From Ajuga chamaepitys (taxonomy: Eukaryota; Streptophyta; Magnoliopsida; Lamiales; Lamiaceae): 64,000 nt of DNA. The DNA is taken from NCBI GenBank assembly GCA_958295605.1, contig OY282495.1:85394927-85458926 (forward strand), read 5' to 3'. Each line of letters opens with the position of its first letter. Position 1 is the first letter of the stretch. The position numbers and the translations under genes are program-made. The notes under the pieces are model-generated. The model was not told the origin of the DNA and did no database searches. It was given only the letters and a program-made list of their open reading frames with translations. This document shows, piece by piece, positions 21,401 to 31,490 of the stretch.

Positions 21401-22443
21401 CGGTTCTGAATTTCGAAAAACTGATCAGAAAATATAACATTCACAGGATAATTCGCGGTCAATTTGCTCACAGACAAAAGATTCTTGGTGATGTGTGGTA
21501 CAAGTAAAACATTCAGAAGGGATAATTGATCAGAAATACGAGAATGACCAGTATGTGAAATGGAAAGAGAAGTACCATTGCCAATTGTAACCTTGTCGTT
21601 GCCCGTGTAAGTTGAGACGGAGTCCAGATTTGATGTAGAGTTTGTCATGTGCGCCGAGGCACCCGTGTCGAGGTACCAGTCAGAAGACGGAGTGTTAAGT
21701 GAACATGCAGAGCGAAAGGACTCAGCAAGATGAGCCTGCGATGGAGGCTGCTTATAGCGATCGGGACAGGATGACGCATAGTGAGCATCCCGGCAGATTT
21801 GACATCGCGGCTGTCGATAATGGCGATTTTTACCACCAGAATTTGCGGGCTTTTGGGATCCACTACCACCAAAATTTGCAGCACCTCGCCCCGGAGGTTT
21901 ACCGGAAGAACGAGACGGCTGGGACGATCGTGTATGAGCTGCAAATGCAGCAACAGCAGGGGACGTGGCAGTGGTTTCTAAAGACCGTGTGAAGAGCTCA
22001 TGAGATTCTGCTTTGGAAAGAAGATCCGGGAAACTGGGAAGAGGTTCGAGATTAATTTGGGAGGTGGCGAAAGATAAGAATTCTGACCCAAGGCCTCGAA
22101 GAAACCAGTGAGACTTATCCGTCTCAGAAATCATGCAGCCCATAGACGCTAATTGATCACATATTGTTTTGAAATGAGATCCAAATGCAGAAATGGAACG
22201 AGTACCTTTCTTGATCATCTGTAATTCGTCTTTTAGACGGAGTTCACGAGCTTTGGAGGATCGATTGAAAGCCGTAGAAAGAGTGGTCCATAACTCAGCG
22301 GAAGTGGTACACCCAACAGCCACAGCCATGGTTTCTTCTGTAAGGGTGGACATGAGAAAAACTTTGACGATCTGATCTCGAGCAAGCCACTCAGCGTGGG
22401 CTGGATTTGGCTTGGTGGTGCCGGCGTCGTCAATGGTGGCAGG
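18481..22443 (-). CDS. Copia gag-pol polyprotein (3' part, after the hAT insertion)
   Basis: A single uninterrupted frame encodes, in order: gag (AEWLARDQIVKV onward), a zinc knuckle CQICRDAHYASSC, aspartic protease (WYLDTGASAHMT), the GAG-pre-integrase HHCC region (LWHRRLGH...CSSCQLAKSK), the integrase core with the DDE set at HCDLWGP, FQSDGGTEF and AERKHR, reverse transcriptase (GSKWVFRTKY, QLDVNNAFLHG, YVDDIIVTG) and RNase H (SDADWA, SCESEYRAMA, LLCDNKSA). All catalytic residues I can check are present. The knuckle is one residue shorter than usual between the second C and H (CX2CX3HX4C). The frame is open upstream into the hAT element to 22647, adding 68 unrelated codons. The original N-terminus lies at 23283-23476, and the two parts are in phase across the hAT insertion plus one duplication copy. 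Confidence 0.95.
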   Translation of the reverse strand, partial: PATIDDAGTTKPNPAHAEWLARDQIVKVFLMSTLTEETMAVAVGCTTSAELWTTLSTAFNRSSKARELRLKDELQMIKKGTRSISAFGSHFKTICDQLASMGCMISETDKSHWFLRGLGSEFLSFATSQINLEPLPSFPDLLSKAESHELFTRSLETTATSPAVAAFAAHTRSSQPSRSSGKPPGRGAANFGGSGSQKPANSGGKNRHYRQPRCQICRDAHYASSCPDRYKQPPSQAHLAESFRSACSLNTPSSDWYLDTGASAHMTNSTSNLDSVSTYTGNDKVTIGNGTSLSISHTGHSRISDQLSLLNVLLVPHITKNLLSVSKLTANYPVNVIFSDQFFEIQNRSTGLPLARGRREHGLYILETGHTGLLAALKKRHVRGSFELWHRRLGHVNFDIIKLLNTLGCLSLTSVLPKPTSCSSCQLAKSKRISFISNFKRSHRVLDIIHCDLWGPSPVTSSDGFRYYVVFIDDFSRYSWFYPMRLKSELFDIFVKFKKLVENQFGVTIKRFQSDGGTEFTSNRLQYLFQNCGIIHTMSCAYTPAQNGRAERKHRHITETGLSMLFHASVPLTFWVEAFATAVYTINRLPTAVLKNKSPYELLFSELPAYDNFHVFGCRVYPYLRDYAAHKLALRSVPCIFLGYSSKHKGFVCLDPSTSRLYISWHAQFDESSFPFSEIATDAPVASLDFAAFVDPHPISMPATSGHTPRPPSPSPDHRPCPLCPDSLPATHTPTPQPDLPLAPESPHAPSPSPPPPVPQQPASSSSHPMQTRSKDGIFKPKYPPSTTYLAHNAFLSTLHSSKEPKGFKSASKFPHWVSAMDDELRALHSNKTWDLVPRPSHENIIGSKWVFRTKYLANGTIDRHKARLVAQGFSQLPGFDYDYTFSPVVKASTVRIVLALAVMRNWPLHQLDVNNAFLHGILTKPVYMEQPPGYSDPLRPNHVCRLNKAIYGLKQAPRAWFQRFCSFLLSLGFVESKSDTSLFIYCKGSLLLYLLVYVDDIIVTGNNSTFVMRLIDRIRHEFAIKDLGKLNYFLGLEVSYTEHGLFLVQSKYAHDILTRAALLDSKPVSTPLAPDILLPKDGTPFSDPTLFRSLVGALQYLTITRPDLSFAVNTVSQFQSSPTTDHFQAVKRILRYVKGTIDFGLHFSRGTSSLTAYSDADWARCLDTRRSTYGYSIFLGPNLVSWSAKKQPTVSRSSCESEYRAMAYASSEVIWVTNLLRELHALPSTTPTLLCDNKSALFLSQNPIAHKHAKHIDIDYHFVRELVTAQRLITQHVPTTSQIADIFTKSVSRPLFELFRSKLHVLPHPLRLTGGIRDI

Positions 22444-23282
22444 TAGAGATGGCAAAACTGGCCCGGCCCGATGGGCCGGCCCATTTAGCCCGAAATATAG
22501 AGCGGGCTGGGCCGAAATATTAGAGGCCCGAAAAAATTCGGGCTTTTTTGGCCCGGCCCGAACGGGCTTTTCTTTTGGCGGGCCAAGCCCGGCCCGGCCC
22601 GAAAGCCCGCGGGCCGGCCCGATGGAATTGAAATTTTTTCTCCTCACTAATCGAATAAGAAAAATTTAGGAATTAAGTAGTATCTTGTGTACTATTTGAA
22701 ACATGTTTTTCTTTTTTCTCTTTCTAGCAGAACATAAATGTATCTATTTACCGAGAAATTAAAACATTTGACTAATTTAATACTCTATTTCTTCAGTTTT
22801 ATTAGCAGAAGATGGAAAATGAATTAGATCCAAGCATGCTCATTAATTATTATGTGTCGAAAAATGAAAAATTGATTAACATGTAGTATAGTACGTACAC
22901 AAATATTAAATAACTTGTGACATATAGTATGTAACTATATATCATCATCCATTCCTTCTTTTTTATTATTATTATTATTATTATTATTGTTATATCTGGG
23001 GTTTAAGACATGTCTATAGATTAATAGATATCATTCCATATTGCAACGAATAGTAATATATTATCTTCGAATCAAGTTTTTTCTTAAGAGAATTAAACTG
23101 AAGTTCGCCTCAATATATAATTCTACTTCGTGATTAAAGTAATAAAAAAAAAAAACTCATTGATGGGCTTTTTTGGCCCGATGGCCCGAGGTCCCCCGGG
23201 CCGGGCCTAACATTTCTAGGCCCGAAATAAATCGGGCCCGGCCCGGCCCGAGCCCGCCGGACCGCCCGAATTGCCACCTCTA
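22444..23282. mobile_element. Non-autonomous hAT element inserted in Copia gag
   Basis: Ends TAGAGATGGCAAAACTGG and, inverted, TAGAGGTGGCAATTCGGG are typical hAT termini. The perfect 8-bp duplication GTGGCAGG lies at 22436-22443 and 23283-23290. Both sub-terminal regions are rich in GGCCC/GGGCC words. The centre is AT-rich and includes a (TTA)n run at 22962-22988. No transposase. It must be younger than the Copia it interrupts. Confidence 0.92.
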
Positions 23283-23476
23283 GTGGCAGGAGGAGGCGGC
23301 GTTGAGCCATCGACGTAAGGAAGAAACTTTTGTGTGGCCAAGAGAGGTTGAACTTGTGCATGCCAGAGAAGATAATTAGCAGCAGTTAGTTTTACAGGAA
23401 CCATGTGGGTCATGGCCTGTAACGAGAGGGAAGAATCGAAGACGGAGGAGGGAGAGCTAGAATTAGCCGCCGCCAT
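23283..23476 (-). CDS. Copia gag N-terminal fragment
   Basis: Starts at an ATG 70 bases inside the 5' LTR boundary and encodes MAAANSSSPSSVFD, then VKLTAANYLLWHAQVQPLL and LPYVDGSTPPPP. The TxxNYxxW-x4-LL pattern is the conserved start of plant Copia gag. The frame is cut at 23283 by the hAT element and resumes at 22435 in the same phase. Confidence 0.88.
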
Positions 23477-23534
23477 GATCGGAGAAGAAGCAAATTGGCG
23501 AAGAAAGGGAGAAAAGGGTTTTCAACGCTAATTA

Positions 23535-23545
23535 GGCTGATACCA
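23535..23545 (-). promoter_or_regulatory. Met-tRNA primer-binding site of the young Copia
   Basis: TGGTATCAGCC directly follows the CA end of the 5' LTR on the minus strand. It matches TGGTATCAG of the initiator Met-tRNA primer site. Confidence 0.85.
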
Positions 23546-23702
23546 TGTAGAAGGAATTAGATTTCCTCAATTGAGGTTTGATGAGATATCTTCCACTATT
23601 TAATAATAAGAGATTACAACAAATTACAATAATCACGGAAAGAATTCTAAGTAATATATACAACAAAATTTACAGATTTACTTGACTTAAATATCTCTAA
23701 TA
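23546..23702 (-). repeat. 5' LTR of the young Copia
   Basis: 157 bp, identical to 18340-18496, with flanking duplication ATTGT at 23703-23707. No clear TATA box could be chosen with confidence in this short AT-rich LTR. Confidence 0.93.
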
Positions 23703-24021
23703 ATTGTGCTTTAACCAAGTTGCGAGTTGCATCTTTCATTAAATCTTAAATTTTGTTTTCGATGAGTTTGAAAAGAAGGCATCCTTGTAGAGTCGAAGAT
23801 TTTGATGGAGGAAAATATGATGAAATCACAAAAAAGAAAAAAGAAATTTGTTTTTCATTTTTTTATTTTGAAGAGAAAAAAAAATATTTGAGTGACAGAT
23901 GCAAGCAAAAGTTGGTGTAAGAAAAAAAAGTGCAAAAAAATATTACGATCGTTTTTTACGTTGTTATGTTATGAAGTACCACTACTTCCCAATTATGTCC
24001 TATAATGGTCCTAGATTTATA

Positions 24022-24221
24022 CTACCTCCATCCTGCTCTAACTTTTCTACTTTCTTTTTCGGTTTGTCCCAACTTAATTTTTTAGTCCATAAATGACAAA
24101 TTTCTCTCACAATCTCCACCTCAATCTACACCTTTAAAAAAGTCAAATATTTCACAAAATTTGTTTTTTCTTAATCTCCATATCCGATCACAGTAGAAAA
24201 CTTAAGTCGAGACGGAGGGAG
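24022..24221. mobile_element. Stowaway-like MITE
   Basis: Ends CTACCTCCATCCTG and GAGACGGAGGGAG with TA on each side. Same subfamily as the copies at 6.5 and 56.7 kb (TTCTTTTTCGGTTTGTCCCAA). Confidence 0.85.
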
Positions 24222-24223
24222 TA

Positions 24224-25506
24224 AATCTTAGTTTTAGTGGTAAGTTTAAATTATTTAGACCTTGATTTGATATGTTATTTTTTAAGACAATAAATTTATT
24301 TTTTTGAGTTCTAGATCGATAAAACTCCTTATTTTACATTTGTTGGCAGAAGCTATCTGGAAGGAATTAATAGTTTTAATTAAGTTATTAATTGAGTTGT
24401 CGAAATTAGCTAGGGTTAGTTGGGAATTTATACCTAACACCTAATGACTAATGAAGATTGAAGAGGCAATTATGGGCATGCATGCATTATTTTATCCAAA
24501 GGCGTTGAATTTTTTGTAATTGGAATTTGGACCATTCCCCATTAAGTCTAATAATCTGTTCGCCCGTTTCGGATTGGCATCGTCATCTTTCCCCTTAAGG
24601 TCAAACAACGTGCGCCTCTCACATGAATCTTCTGTTTCATTCCGGATATACCATGTGTATTGAATGACATATTCGACTATCGTAAGACTCATTTTATCAA
24701 CAACTTCTCACAATTTAACATATCAATAAAATATTCATTTCTCTCTCCTCTATATACACAATCTAAAAAATACATTTTCATACTTTATCAACAACCCAAC
24801 GTTTTAATAATTATTAATTTCTTTTATTCAAATACAAAACTTATTTACCAATAAAATCAATATTTTTGCTACGGTTTAATAATTGCGTATTATTTTTCGC
24901 GCTTTTTCTAATACATTTCAAGGATGAAAAAAATATTTTAATTTCGTAATTACAATAAGTTGATTTTTTTTTTTCCGATGCGTTTAAAATAACATGCTAA
25001 AACAATAATCAAATTAAAATTGCAAAAGCTGAATTACGAAATTGAAAAAATAAATTAAGCTATAAATACATGTCTGAAATACTAAATTACAAATATAAAA
25101 GATACAACTTATGAATTTAATTAGCGGGGGAGCCAGCTAGTACTTCGGGCCTATACTTCTATGGTCTAACCCATCTAAAATATCGGATCAGTACATTTAT
25201 TTATAAAGAGAAAAAAATAAAGAGCTTCAAGATTTAATTCAAAATATGTCAATATTAGATTACACTTGTGGAGAAAAAAAAAGAATTTTGATAATTTTTT
25301 TAATTTTTATAAAATAAAAAATATATTATATTTATTATTAAAACTATATCTAATAAATAATTTAATACAATAAATAAGGTACCGACATGTAGCAGGTTGT
25401 AGAATGGGGTTGGATTGTGAAATGGGTTGGTTGACCAACCCATGTCACAACCCAGGTCGTGAATGAATTTTGCTTTAAACATTATTTTTCTTAATTGTTG
25501 CTTGTC
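24224..25506. other. AT-rich intergenic DNA, nothing recognised
   Basis: No domain-bearing frame, RNA gene or element end was recognised. Small frames on both strands are low-complexity. Confidence 0.5.
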
Positions 25507-25536
25507 GCGACCCCCACGACCTGGTGTGGGGGTCGC
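25507..25536. repeat. Perfect 11-bp hairpin
   Basis: GCGACCCCCAC and GTGGGGGTCGC form a perfect inverted repeat with an 8-base loop, 12 bases upstream of the LTR of the second Copia. Its GC content stands out in AT-rich surroundings. Function unknown. Confidence 0.8.
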
Positions 25537-25548
25537 TGATAAAGAGAG

Positions 25549-25787
25549 TCTAAAGAGACATAGTCTATATTAGATATGTTTATATTAGATAATAGTTTAT
25601 GTCATTATTTCTGTAATTAGCTGAACATTATGATAAGGCCCATTTACTATAAATTGGCCCAAGTCAATTTGGTCAGGTCCAATACTTAGTTTTGTATACG
25701 AGGGAACAATGTCCCTTTGTATATATTCTAATTTTCCCATTTCTGTAAACGTGAATTCACCATCGATGGAGTCTGTGATTCTTTGCA
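25549..25787 (+). repeat. 5' LTR of the second Copia
   Basis: Aligns over its whole length with 37591-37825. The first base pair reads TC where the right LTR has TG, and the end is GCA where the right has ACA. These differences show divergence since insertion, in contrast to the young Copia at 18-23 kb. Confidence 0.85.
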
Positions 25788-26033
25788 TGGTATCAAATAA
25801 TCGAGTTCGCTCGATTGTTCGATCCATTTACCTCCGCATCTGATTTTCGTTCCGAATTGATTCGCGTTCTTCTTCCGAATTGATTCGTGTTGTTCGCTTG
25901 GAAGATTTCTGTTCGATTGAAAGTTTTTCCTCATTCCAATTTTGTTTCTATTTCTTCCAATTCTTGTGTTTTCTTTTTTTATTAATCTTTCTTTTCTTCT
26001 TGGTTGATTCGTTTTCTGTGCGTTGTGGGTGTT

Positions 26034-27470
26034 GAGTTAAACCCCGCCTTGAATCCCCTTTCTCCCTTAGCCCTAAATCTAACAGACAATCCGGCTGTCG
26101 CAATCGTCTTAGATCCGTTCATCGGCTCAAATTTCATATCCTGGAGTCATGCAGTGAAGAGAGCCTTGAGTGTGAAGAACAAATTAGCCCTCATTGATGG
26201 CTCCCTTCCGTCGCCGTTCGTCTCCGACGACACTGTTGTCATGGTGGCCTGGACGCGTGCCAACGACCTTGTTCTCATGTGGATCCAAAATTCGATCCAC
26301 TTTGATATTAAAAAGTCTCTGGAGTTTTTCACAGTTGCGAAGGATCTCTGGGATGAACTTGCTCTCAGGTACACTCGTTCTGATGCAACTAGGGTTTATC
26401 ACTTAGATAAGTCACTCAGCTCTATAACTAAGGGTTCGAAAAGTCTGATTGCCTACTATAATTCGTTTAAAACCTTATGGGATGAGTACCTTAGTCACAG
26501 ACCAGTCTTGAGTGTCACTGTACTTGTGAGTTAACTAAGATAGCTAATCAGCTTTTGGAAAAGGATTGTGTAATGAAATTCCTAATTGGCTTAGACGAAT
26601 CATATTTCGTTATTAGGAGCCAATTATTGATTCAATTTTGTTACAAGAGGAATCTCAGAGGGAATTAGCTGGTTTCTTGCCTTCTGTTGAATCTGACTCT
26701 ATTTCTATGCTTGCTAAGAACGCCAAATTTTATAAGGATAAAAAGAAACCAATTGTATGCTCTCACTGTGAGCAGCCTGGTCACACCATAGATAGGTGCT
26801 TTCAGATTACAGGATATCCGCCTGGTTGGAGAGGGCCTAAAGAAAAAGAGAAAAACCTGATTCTAGTTCTAACAATGTGAATTCTGGTGCCACTGATGTT
26901 GTTATGCATAATGAAAAACCTGTTGCTACTAATCCTCTGTTTTCTCAAGAGCTTTTTGAGAAATTTTTAGCATTTGCTAAAAACAAGACCCAACCTGAGC
27001 AGTCACATAGCTGCTGGTGCATTTGCTCAATTACCTATCTTTGATGCTTCAGGTAAATTTCAAGGTGTTACCACCTGTTTAAATTCTGTTTCTGCGTCCA
27101 ATAATGTTTGGATACTTGACACTGGTGCCACAGACCACATGGTTTGTGACTTAAATTTGTTTACGTCTTCTTTAAATCCTTTTAATATTGTTGTCAAACT
27201 ACCTAACAATGCAATAACCACTGCTACATTCACAGGAGAAATTGTCTTACATGATGATTTAATATTGCATGATGTTCTGCTTGTACCCGATTTCACATAT
27301 AACTTGCTATCCATATCTCAACTCACTAAAAAATCTAATTGCATTATTAGTTTCTTCTCCTCACACTGTATCTTGCAGGACAATCTGTCAAAGAGGACGA
27401 TTGGTTTTGCTGAGCAAGTGCCAGGTCTTTACTACTTGAAATCCAAGAATCCCAAACCTTAATACTGTCT
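26034..27470 (+). pseudogene. Copia gag and protease (decayed)
   Basis: Gag begins near NLTDNPAVAIVLDPFIGSNF and lacks an upstream in-frame ATG. It runs to about 26515, where a frameshift follows the DEYLSHRP region. A second segment (26638-26880) has a complete zinc knuckle CSHCEQPGHTIDRC. A third (26974-27462) has the aspartic protease, with WILDTGATDHMV as active site and LLSISQLTKKS at its end. Domain order and sequences are normal for plant Copia; the frame breaks make it a pseudogene. Confidence 0.85.
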
Positions 27471-27499
27471 CATGCAAATTATGTTTCTAATGATTCTTC

Positions 27500-27770
27500 T
27501 TTCCTATGATGTATGGCACACTAGACTAGGACACATTTCTGCCAAAAACATGGCCCTAATACCAAACTTAGATGTAAAGAAAAGTTCATTGAATAAGACT
27601 GAATGTTTCATATGTCCATTAGCTAAGCAATAGAAACATTCCTTTCCTATGTCTCATACGGTATCTACTGCTGCTTTTGATTTAATCCATGTGGATGTAT
27701 GGGGCCCATTTAGCATTGCATCTGTTTGTGGTGAAAAATACTTTCTAACTATTGTTGATGATCACACTAG
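27500..27770 (+). pseudogene. Copia GAG-pre-integrase and integrase N-terminal fragment
   Basis: Encodes VWHTRLGHISAKNMAL and ECFICPLAKQ (the HHCC zinc-binding region), a stop in place of the next residue, then FDLIHVDVWGPFSIAS with the first catalytic Asp, and LTIVDDHTR. Copia homology ends abruptly at about 27770. Confidence 0.8.
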
Positions 27771-28261
27771 ATAGGCACCCATTATTTGTTATTTCAAATG
27801 CATATTTACATACAACACACATAATTATTTCTATTTTTCTTCTCAAACTGCTACAATTCTACTCTGATAGAGAGGAGGCTGCACGAATTGCAGAAAATAC
27901 ACCTCCGACTCGCGGTGAAAAGAATAAGATTATCGCTGCAAAGCACTCAGCTATGATGGCTCCCGTTGTTGTGGTATTTTAAATTCTACTTCTCGGAAAC
28001 CTGAAACATCTCATGAACAAATAATCAGTTGTTTCAAAATTTTAGACTCCCCCTGCATCTATTGCAGCAATACGGGAGGTTTGGCGACCATTGTGGCCAT
28101 TGGTGATGTCACGACTGACATGGAGTGTTATAAGGTACCAAACTTTGTGTTCTTTCCCACTAATCTTAGATAGAGTTTCTCAAACTTTCGAATTGATACG
28201 TGATAGTTCGTCATCGTGTCTTCCAGTAGGTGTGATATAGGCACCAACTGTAGATCCTAGA

Positions 28262-28523
28262 GAAAGGATCCATGTCCATGAGAGATTACATTGGAAAAGT
28301 GAAAACCTGTCATGACTTGCTCAACGCAGTTGGCCGAACGACCACAGAGGATGAGGAGATACTTTCTTTGATTTATGTTTTGGGACAGACATGTAATCCT
28401 GCCATGGTATCCATCACTTCAAGGCACATTAAGAGAAACTCAAGCTCTTACGAAATCTGGCTTGAGGGCTGTGATGGAAGCGATTTCAGCCGAGAAGCCA
28501 ATCCATCCACCAAAAGGCATTGA
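28262..28523 (+). pseudogene. Short Copia gag-like fragment of another element
   Basis: The reading SMRDYIGKVKTCHDLLNAVG followed by TTEDEEILSLIYVLGQTCNP and VSITSRH matches the central part of plant Copia gag (helix, then L-x-L-GL-x-YNP-V-SI). It differs from the gag at 26.0 kb, so it comes from a different element. Nothing else of that element was found. Confidence 0.5.
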
Positions 28524-28981
28524 GGGCCATGGATAGCAGAAAATTCACCCAGGTTGAATTTTGAAAAAAGGAATTTCAAATGGACTCCACATTACATGGA
28601 GTTCAAAAATCCATCAAAAGGATCAACATGGAAGTTAAAGAATTAAAATTATGCATAATATGATGCTGCTCCAAATCCGTAATTCAAATGGAGCATCACA
28701 TTTCATCTTTCCTTCTGTTGATACTTCGATTCATTTGTTGCTGATGCCCAAACCGTATTCTAGACGTGCAAGAGAACCAAAAATATACTGATCCTTTGGT
28801 TTGTTTGTTGCTGATTCAGTTGTTTGATGGGCCACAAGAAAAGTGAACAGCAATAGGGAGTATAACTTCTCCCTGGTAACTAAAAATATAAGTTTCAATA
28901 ATTATATATTTTGTAGGAATTCGTTCCACATGAAATTAGTTTATAATTTACATCGCATAATTAATTCTACATGCTGATGCA

Positions 28982-31050
28982 TTATTTAAATCGTATTGTA
29001 CGAGTGGCTAGGCCAGCTTGATGCTGAATAACATTATGTTGCATGTCCTCACCGCTGAATAACATATAGTTGGAAGGATCTGTATCTTCTTCTGAATCTT
29101 TCTTGTACACGGATGGGTTCAATTTTTCCATCACCACAAAAAACAAATTTCCTGTCGCATTATTCCCTGTAGTACCACGAATTCATGCTTCTCTTTTCCG
29201 GAAACGTAATTGTGTACATAAAAAACTACATACTTGATGCAAAATTAACGGCCGTCAAAATATCAGCAGCAAATTTCGTATGGGGATCTCGTACTTGGAC
29301 GTTCAGATAAATCTTCATTTGCGTGAAAATTAACGGCCGTCAAAATATCAGCAGCAAATATCAAATCAAACAGAACTTAGCAGAATGGCTTTCTCTGAAA
29401 CTTGAGACTCACGAACTTCGTCAGGTGACAGGAAATCCTCATATATTTTAAGAACCTGTTAAAGAATAATGGATTTTATAACCACGTGAATCAAGTAAAA
29501 GTGTACGCAGTATTAACTAGTCACCAAATAGGAAGGACATTTGTGCAGCCTAGCAGAATGACAGACGAACCACTCCAGTATCAGCTCATGGCTGAGCTTC
29601 TTCCCTAGAGACCTAAAATAAATTAGAAGCTATTTTTGCCACACGAGAAGGGTAAACGTCAGATTGCAGTGCACTCCTATACATTATTTTAGCTAAATAT
29701 TCTGAATAAAATAGATATACATTGGTTAATTTCATTTATTACAAGCCATTCTATTTCCAATGAAACTAGTACGGCCTTACAAGGCAAATGTTGAGCTCAC
29801 CTTGGAGTTCGAGGTCAGGTTTATTTCATAAACATAAAAGAACACATCAATCAGAGAACCCCAAGAAGATTTCAGTCAGAACTTAATGCTGGAGTTCTAG
29901 GTCTTTTCAGTACTAACACTGATGGTGAAACACCCTGTAGTCCCTTATTGGCAAAGGATCAATTTAATGCTTGAAAACACTTAATTTTTTATCCTTCAGA
30001 ATTCATCCAGTTCTGAGTTAAATTATTTTCCATAGAGAAGGAAGGATATCATATGTCCTGGTAGTCTTACAACCCGTGCATGTACTGTAAGCAATAAGAT
30101 GCTTTTACACAGAGGAAAAACTTTGCACTCTAATGGAACTTATAATCAATTACAGCCTTTCGGCGCGAATGTGATGGGGAATGATAACTTACCTGGTTTA
30201 CATTTGCACTTAATTCCACGGAACGCTCAGAACCAATCTTCAGTAGCCGTCGGCTCACAACCACAAACAATTTGCATCTTCAAGAAGATCAGACAATATA
30301 CAATATCAAATTTGTCACTTGGGCTTGCTAGCCATTGAAAGACTTTAACTTATTCTGAGCAACAGAGAGAAACTGCAAATCATAGAGGACTATGTTTTTT
30401 TGTGTTTTATCATCATGTATGGAAAGTAAGAGAATGCAACAAAGTGGAACTATTTCTAGAGATTCACCTCCTAGTTGGGTAGCTCAGGAAGGCTCTTCAA
30501 GGATGTCATCTGATTCCAGCAAGATAAAGATGTTGTAGTAAAAGAAAAAGAAGGAACATGACAAACCTGAATTTCCCGAGCTACATCAATGCTTGATCAA
30601 CAGTTTCAAGCTTCGAGAATGGCTCGACTAGCTCTGCAAGAAAAGTTGTCATTCTCAAGAGGCGATTAGTTTTCTGGTGCAGCAGTTATCAGAACTTTTG
30701 AAGATTTTTGTCATCACTAGCCGTTTGAGGATCTTTAAGGGAAATATCTTCAACTATTCTAAGGATCAACTTTGTAATATGATGTTGTTTAGCTGCAAAG
30801 ACAGATATATACCATTTTTTTTTAAATTACATGCCGCTACAGAGGAATAACCTCAGAAACTAAATTTGATGCTTCTTTGATTGATTGACCGTGTGGTGAA
30901 GAAGATACGCCATTCTGTGCACGTGACAAGGATTTTTCTTACAAACGCACATAAACACAAGCGGAACTGACCTCAAGTGTTGGTAAGTGTGGGGAGCCTT
31001 TTAATGTAGATATTTTATTTCTGCTGGCTGCTAGCACCTATGAACAAACA
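28982..31050 (-). pseudogene. Unidentified intron-containing host gene copy (C-terminal part)
   Basis: At least seven exon-like blocks on the minus strand line up in order. About 31035-30990: KISTLKGSPHLPTLE. About 30930-30850: QNGVSSSPHGQSIKEASNLV. About 30785-30560: ITKLILRIVEDISLKDP, then RMTTFLAELVEPFSKLETVD and DVAREIQ. About 30520-30480: MTSLKSLPELP. About 29612-29525: KKLSHELILEWFVCHSARLH. About 29457-29390: VLKIYEDFLSPDEVRES. Finally FAADILTAVNFAS joins in phase to RNLFFVVMEKLNPSVYKK, ending at a stop at 28982. Donor and acceptor sites are visible at 29233-29231 and 29153-29152. Frameshifts and an internal duplication show decay. I do not recognise the family. Confidence 0.55.
29247..29357 (+). 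repeat. Direct duplication (85-bp offset)
   Basis: AACGGCCGTCAAAATATCAG with its flanks occurs at about 29247 and 29332. It duplicates part of an exon of the minus-strand gene remnant and shifts its frame. Confidence 0.8.
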
Positions 31051-31261
31051 AAGATGGTTTATGCAAACTGAAAAAACACAGTGGTAATAGTTACACTTTA
31101 AAATGTGTTACAGTGAGAATGATTATCTATCAACTCCAGACTACTCAAAACAGAAAGAAAAACTGGAAACTGCACATGCTCTTTTACAACGGTTTTCACA
31201 TCCTTCCACAACGGTTTTATCCGTCTACCAGAATTTTGACTGTTGTGTCAGTTGTCTTTCC

Positions 31262-31490
31262 TTTAATAGAAAGGATATCGCGTTTTCACATCATTCCACA
31301 TGGATATCGCGTTTTGTGTCGCATTATGCACAACACATGCACATTTTCGAACATCGTGCTTTTGTGTCACATTTTGCACAACACATGCACATGAGAACAC
31401 TGATATCACGATTTGTGTTGCATTATGCACATTCGTGCACAATGATGTCGTGCTTTGTGGCGCATTGTGCATAACATATGTACATTCTCT
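31262..31490 (+). repeat. Degenerate minisatellite
   Basis: About four units of 50-60 bases share TTTGTGTCGCATTATGCACA and ACACATGCACAT with variation (TTTGTGTCACATTTTGCACA, TTTGTGTTGCATTATGCACA, TTTGTGGCGCATTGTGCATA). Unit length varies and no spacers are present. Overlapping frames here are by-products of the repetition. Confidence 0.75.

Larger units (their letters stand above)
18340..23702 (-). mobile_element. Young Copia retrotransposon with identical LTRs, split by a hAT element
   Basis: Two 157-bp LTRs (18340-18496 and 23546-23702) read identically base for base and are flanked by the 5-bp duplication ATTGT (18335-18339 and 23703-23707). On the minus strand, TGGTATCAGCC follows the 5' LTR as an initiator Met-tRNA primer site, and a G-run precedes the 3' LTR as polypurine tract. 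LTR termini are 5'-TA...CA-3' instead of TG...CA. Without the hAT insertion the element would be about 4.5 kb, a compact Copia with very short LTRs. Identical LTRs imply recent insertion. Confidence 0.93.

Noticed and set aside
21645..21992. Overlapping frames opposite Copia gag and protease
   Set aside because: Antisense or shifted copies of a well-supported coding frame.
31262..31490. Regular repeats considered as a CRISPR-like array
   Set aside because: Units vary in length and sequence, there are no unique spacers, and the host is a plant.
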